In this document: positions 6,410 to 9,164 of the stretch, piece by piece
Layout: every line of letters begins with the position of its first letter
Position numbering within the stretch: position 1 is the first letter of the stretch
Assembly: GCA_002450255.1 (NCBI GenBank)
Contig: DJYW01000062.1
Coordinates: 983 to 10,146, forward strand
Source: Gammaproteobacteria bacterium UBA6968
GTDB lineage: Bacteria; Pseudomonadota; Gammaproteobacteria; Pseudomonadales; Azotimanducaceae
DNA: 9,164 bases
Reading direction: 5' to 3'
Position numbers and translations under genes: made by a program
Notes under the pieces: model-generated
The model's input: the letters and a program-made list of their open reading frames with translations, nothing else
Told to the model about the DNA's origin: nothing
The model's database searches: none

Positions 6410-7240
6410 ATGACTCAATGCGACGACAGTATGGAACGAAGGAACATCCACCTGCCCGACTTAAACGTAAAACTTACCGGCTATGTTGGTGTCATTGAAA
6501 TACGGCGTCCGCCGCATAATTTTTTTGATTTCGCACTGATCAAGGCCATAGCGGATGCGCTAGATTGGCTCGCTGAACAAACTGACTGCCGCTGCGTCGT
6601 GTTAGCCGCTGCCGGGAAAGCCTTTTGCGCCGGCGCGCGCTTCGGCAACGACCACGCGGACCCGGACGCTAGCGCGGAGTTTACCGAAGACGGATTCCGC
6701 CACACTACCGGCAAACTCTATACCTGTGCGCTGCGCATCTTCGCAAATCCACTACCGCTCGTTGCTGCTGTGCAAGGGCCGGCCATTGGCGGCGGTCTCG
6801 GTTTAGCCCTGAGCGCCGACTTTCGAGTCGCGGACTACAATGCCCGATTCGCAGCGAATTTCGTCAAACTCGGTTTGCACCAGGGCTTTGGCATCTCCGT
6901 AACCCTGCCAAGAATAGTCGGCACGGTAGCCGCTTCCGCTATGCTGCTTACAGGACAGCGCCTCAATGCTGAAGCCGCACAGCGTATCGGCCTGGTTGAT
7001 CGTTTGGTGGATGGCGACGTGCGAGAAGCGGCCATTACGCTGGCCGAGGAAATCGCAGAGAATGCGCCGCTGGCAGTGCGCTCGGTACGCAAGACTCTGC
7101 GCGAAGGATTGGTTGCAGAAATCGCTGCGGCAACAGAGCATGAGCTCAGTGAGCAACAGTGGCTCCGTGCAACAGCGGATGCTCGAGAGGGCATCCGAGC
7201 GGTCGCGGCCCGAGAACCAGGCCGCTTTATTGGCGAATAG
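6410..7240 (+). CDS. Crotonase-family protein (enoyl-CoA hydratase/isomerase-like)
   Basis: A 276-residue cytoplasmic enzyme of the crotonase superfamily, which acts on acyl-CoA thioesters held in an oxyanion hole. The oxyanion segments are intact: KAFCAGARF (70-78) with A74, and GPAIGGGLGLALSADFRV (123-140) with G128. The two glutamates that perform hydration in rat enoyl-CoA hydratase (E144 and E164) align here with G131 and F151, so ordinary hydratase chemistry is doubtful. The protein could be an isomerase, hydrolase, decarboxylase or ring-cleaving member using another residue. The C-terminal part (EIAENAPLAVRSVRKTL, 214-230) is the usual family helix region. The ATG follows AGGAG by five bases. 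Another ATG at codon 8 is less well placed. The gene stands alone between a divergent transporter and a terminator. The family is certain; the reaction is not. Confidence 0.93.
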   Translation: MTQCDDSMERRNIHLPDLNVKLTGYVGVIEIRRPPHNFFDFALIKAIADALDWLAEQTDCRCVVLAAAGKAFCAGARFGNDHADPDASAEFTEDGFRHTTGKLYTCALRIFANPLPLVAAVQGPAIGGGLGLALSADFRVADYNARFAANFVKLGLHQGFGISVTLPRIVGTVAASAMLLTGQRLNAEAAQRIGLVDRLVDGDVREAAITLAEEIAENAPLAVRSVRKTLREGLVAEIAAATEHELSEQQWLRATADAREGIRAVAAREPGRFIGE

Positions 7241-7378
7241 CGGCTAAATCGCCGCCTGGCTTGGCCTCATCTAGCCTCATTTAACTAAAACCGGATCAAC
7301 CAAAACCGGCTTAATTAAATAAGCTTCGCTATGCAAGGACGCGTTATCTACTAATAGACTAAGCGCGGTTTATTGAAC
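7241..7378. repeat. Intergenic tail with two short direct repeats
   Basis: GCCTCAT occurs twice (7264-7270 and 7274-7280, ten bases apart). AAAACCGG occurs twice (7287-7294 and 7302-7309, fifteen bases apart), followed by the palindrome TTAATTAA. No gene is seen. The repeats may be decayed local duplications, or binding sites though they lie downstream of both flanking genes. Confidence 0.4.
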
Positions 7379-7416
7379 GTGCTGGCTTGCTGCTTTTCCG
7401 TGCCAGCACTTTATTT
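7379..7416 (+). terminator. Rho-independent terminator after the crotonase gene
   Basis: GTGCTGGC (7379-7386) pairs perfectly with GCCAGCAC (7402-7409) across a 15-base loop, and TTTATTT (7410-7416) follows at once. Placement 138 bases past the crotonase stop and just before the end of the converging gene fits a terminator for the plus strand. The opposite strand lacks a T run, so it is less likely to work both ways. Confidence 0.7.
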
Positions 7417-7435
7417 GGCATATTGCCCCGCTTGC

Positions 7436-8566
7436 TTAACGAGCGCCGCCAAGCAGGTTTGTGCTGCGCGATAACGCCTGTTCTGCGCCATAGACCAACT
7501 CATCGAATATTTCTTTGGCAGGTCGAACAGCTTTAATCATGCCGATACCCTGGCCGGCAAAACCGGGGTTTACGTCGCCTCGACCTGCTTTATTAGCAGC
7601 CGCCATAACCGGACCAGAGACCATACCCTGGTAAGGCATCGGCAGAGGTTCGACATCTTCGCGCACCCAATGCTCGGTCCACTTAGAACGAATAATTCGT
7701 GCAGGCTTGCCGGTCACCGTGCGCGACACCGAAGTGCCTTCTTCAGTTGCTTCAACAATTGCCTGCTTTTGAAAATCAAAGATATTCGCTTCTTCGGAAG
7801 CAAGAAAGGCTGAACCAACCCAGACGCCTTCCGCGCCCAGCATGAGCGCCGCAGCGACGCCACGACCGTCAGTAATCCCGCCTGCTCCGAGCACCGGCGT
7901 ATCACCTACCGCGTCAACCACTTGCGGAATCAACGCCATGGTACCGACTGGTGAGTTGTGCCCGCCGCCATCGTGGCCTTGCGCGACAATAATATCCAAA
8001 CCCGACGACTTCACCTGGATGGCATGACGCACTGCGCCGACAACCGCCATAACCTTGGTGCCATTCGCTCGCAGCTCCGACATCCATGGGCCTGGGTTAC
8101 CCAGGCCAGAAGCGTATACAGGCACTCTTTCTTGAATGATCACTGCCATCTGTGCTTCAAAAAATTCTTTGGTAAACAACGGTGGCTCGTCATCCGCCTG
8201 CGGCCGCTCGAACGCTTCTGGCGGCAACGGTTCAAGGCCTTCTTTGCGCATAAATTCCGCAGCAAAGTCCTGTCGGTCCGGCACCAAATCTGCCGGCGTT
8301 GGGCCTTCCAACTCGTCATAATTCGCACGGCGAACCGATGCCGGTAACAGAGTGTCGACCCCAAATGGACGTTCGGTCAATTCGCGCGTTTCGCGAATCC
8401 ACTCACGCAGTTGGCGTGGGCCACAAGCCGCAGCACCCAGGACACCCAGGCCACCCGCATTGGAAACCGCAGCCGCGAGTGCCGGGCAACTCGCACCTCC
8501 CATACCAGCCAATACGATCGGCTTTTCAATCTCTAAAATCTCACAAACACGACTATCTAAATTCAT
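7436..8566 (-). CDS. Nitronate monooxygenase / 2-nitropropane dioxygenase-family flavoprotein
   Basis: A 376-residue FMN-binding TIM-barrel protein. The N-terminal GMGGASCPALAAAVSNAGG (21-39) is the family's flavin-side signature. AQGHDGGGH (195-203) contains H203, which aligns with the catalytic histidine of class I nitronate monooxygenases. LGAGGITDGRGVAAAL (226-241) and GVWVGSAFL (247-255) bind the FMN phosphate. Residues of about 80-140 form an acidic, proline-rich insertion absent from short family members. Named enzymes oxidise nitronates, but related proteins work as enoyl reductases or in CoA-linked steroid-ring breakdown, so a role with the nearby CoA enzymes is possible. Start: ATG at 8566 shares its A with the stop of the upstream reductase (TGATG), with GGAG seven bases before it; a GTG at 8569 is possible but too close to that site. 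Substrate unknown. Confidence 0.92.
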   Translation of the reverse strand: MNLDSRVCEILEIEKPIVLAGMGGASCPALAAAVSNAGGLGVLGAAACGPRQLREWIRETRELTERPFGVDTLLPASVRRANYDELEGPTPADLVPDRQDFAAEFMRKEGLEPLPPEAFERPQADDEPPLFTKEFFEAQMAVIIQERVPVYASGLGNPGPWMSELRANGTKVMAVVGAVRHAIQVKSSGLDIIVAQGHDGGGHNSPVGTMALIPQVVDAVGDTPVLGAGGITDGRGVAAALMLGAEGVWVGSAFLASEEANIFDFQKQAIVEATEEGTSVSRTVTGKPARIIRSKWTEHWVREDVEPLPMPYQGMVSGPVMAAANKAGRGDVNPGFAGQGIGMIKAVRPAKEIFDELVYGAEQALSRSTNLLGGAR

Positions 8567-9087
8567 CACAAATCTCCAAATGTTCCATAGCCACTTTGGA
8601 AGTACAGCAAAGGTTTAGCATCTGGTTCCAAAGTCACCACCTCCCGTGCTCGGCCCACAGCAATGGTGTGATCGCCAGCATCATGTTCCGCCAGCCAATC
8701 ACACTCTACGTAAGCTAACACCCCCTCAATTACCGGTGCGCCGTTGCCCCCCTGCGACCATTTAACATTGGCAAACTTGTTTGGCCCGTTTGCTCCGGAT
8801 GAAGCCATAGTAACGCAAACGTCGCGCTGGCTGGCGGCCAAAATGTTGATGCAAAATTGACCGCTGTCACGAATCTTCGGCCAGCTTGACGAGGTTTTCG
8901 CGGGACAAATGCCAATTAAAGGTGGACTTAGAGACAACGAGAAAAAGGATTGCGCGACAAAAGCTACCGGCGCATCCGCGTGGATTGCAGTCGCAACAAC
9001 GATGCCACTGCAAAAGTTACCCAGCGTCTGTCTAAAATCTTTTTTGACTTCTTCTTCTGATTTGCGAGCCGAAGGGTGATCTTGCAT
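8566..9087 (-). CDS. Flavin reductase-like FMN-binding protein (HpaC-type domain)
   Basis: A 173-residue protein with the flavin reductase-like split barrel found in the small partners of two-component flavin monooxygenases, which use NAD(P)H to supply reduced flavin. The sequence has DFRQTLGNFCSGIVVATA at 17-34, QSFFSLSLSPPL (46-57) at the flavin site, NKFANVKW (103-110), and GDHTIAVGRA (138-147), where the G-D-H motif is a family hallmark. A frame extends to an ATG at 9129, but a perfect TATAAT lies inside that extension (9118-9123), so its start would precede the expected transcript. The ATG at 9087, with GGGAG about ten bases upstream, is therefore preferred. The last base of its stop is the first base of the downstream ATG. 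The pairing suggests that it serves the downstream flavoprotein or a remote oxygenase. Some members bind flavin without reductase activity. Confidence 0.9.
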   Translation of the reverse strand: MQDHPSARKSEEEVKKDFRQTLGNFCSGIVVATAIHADAPVAFVAQSFFSLSLSPPLIGICPAKTSSSWPKIRDSGQFCINILAASQRDVCVTMASSGANGPNKFANVKWSQGGNGAPVIEGVLAYVECDWLAEHDAGDHTIAVGRAREVVTLEPDAKPLLYFQSGYGTFGDL

Positions 9088-9117
9088 TCGTGGCTGGCTC
9101 CCTGATAAATGCCGGGA

Positions 9118-9123
9118 ATTATA
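9118..9123 (-). promoter_or_regulatory. Perfect -10 box (TATAAT) for the reductase-NPD operon
   Basis: The minus strand reads TATAAT here, with a predicted transcript start near 9111 and a leader of about 24 bases to the ATG at 9087. The matching -35 position (around 9141-9146, GGGGTG) is poor, which hints at an activator-aided promoter. A run of T lies in the spacer. Confidence 0.55.
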
Positions 9124-9164
9124 CCTCATAAAAAAAACATCACCCCGCGAAAAGAGCCTTCAGC

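Noticed and set aside
8299..8718. 139-residue plus-strand frame across the NPD/reductase junction
   Set aside because: Antisense to two well-supported genes; the composition is low-information and there is no SD.

Overview
The window looks like a bacterial chromosome segment of moderate GC, probably from a free-living gammaproteobacterium. This rests on gene style, Shine-Dalgarno (SD) sites and the mix of acyl-CoA and flavin enzymes; no marker gene fixes the taxon. There are nine protein-coding genes. I found no RNA gene, CRISPR array, insertion sequence or integrase.

Left block, plus strand (about 169-4578): an acyl-CoA dehydrogenase of the long-chain/isovaleryl catalytic type, a secreted YceI-like lipid-binding protein, an unrecognised 72-residue protein, an alpha/beta hydrolase, and a two-domain protein starting three bases after the hydrolase stop. 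That last protein joins a CinA-C-like (NMN deamidase-like) domain to an HxGH nucleotidylyltransferase domain. It is the most unusual gene here. The hydrolase and the fusion form one coupled unit with their own likely promoter near 2573.

Middle block: a MATE efflux transporter (minus strand, 4767-6209) converges on the fusion gene. It diverges across an AT-rich 200-base gap from a crotonase-family gene (6410-7240), which lacks both glutamates of classical enoyl-CoA hydratase. A strong stem-loop with a T-rich tail (7379-7416) ends the crotonase transcript.

Right block, minus strand (7436-9087): a flavin reductase-like gene and a nitronate monooxygenase/2-nitropropane dioxygenase-family gene overlap by one base (TGATG). 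A perfect TATAAT -10 box precedes them and also settles the reductase start.

Taken together, the dehydrogenase, crotonase, hydrolase and the two flavoproteins suggest breakdown of an acyl-CoA-linked hydrophobic substrate. The YceI protein and MATE pump would act at the envelope. The fusion protein may belong to pyridine-nucleotide recycling. These roles are inferred from families and neighbourhood; the substrate cannot be read from the sequence.
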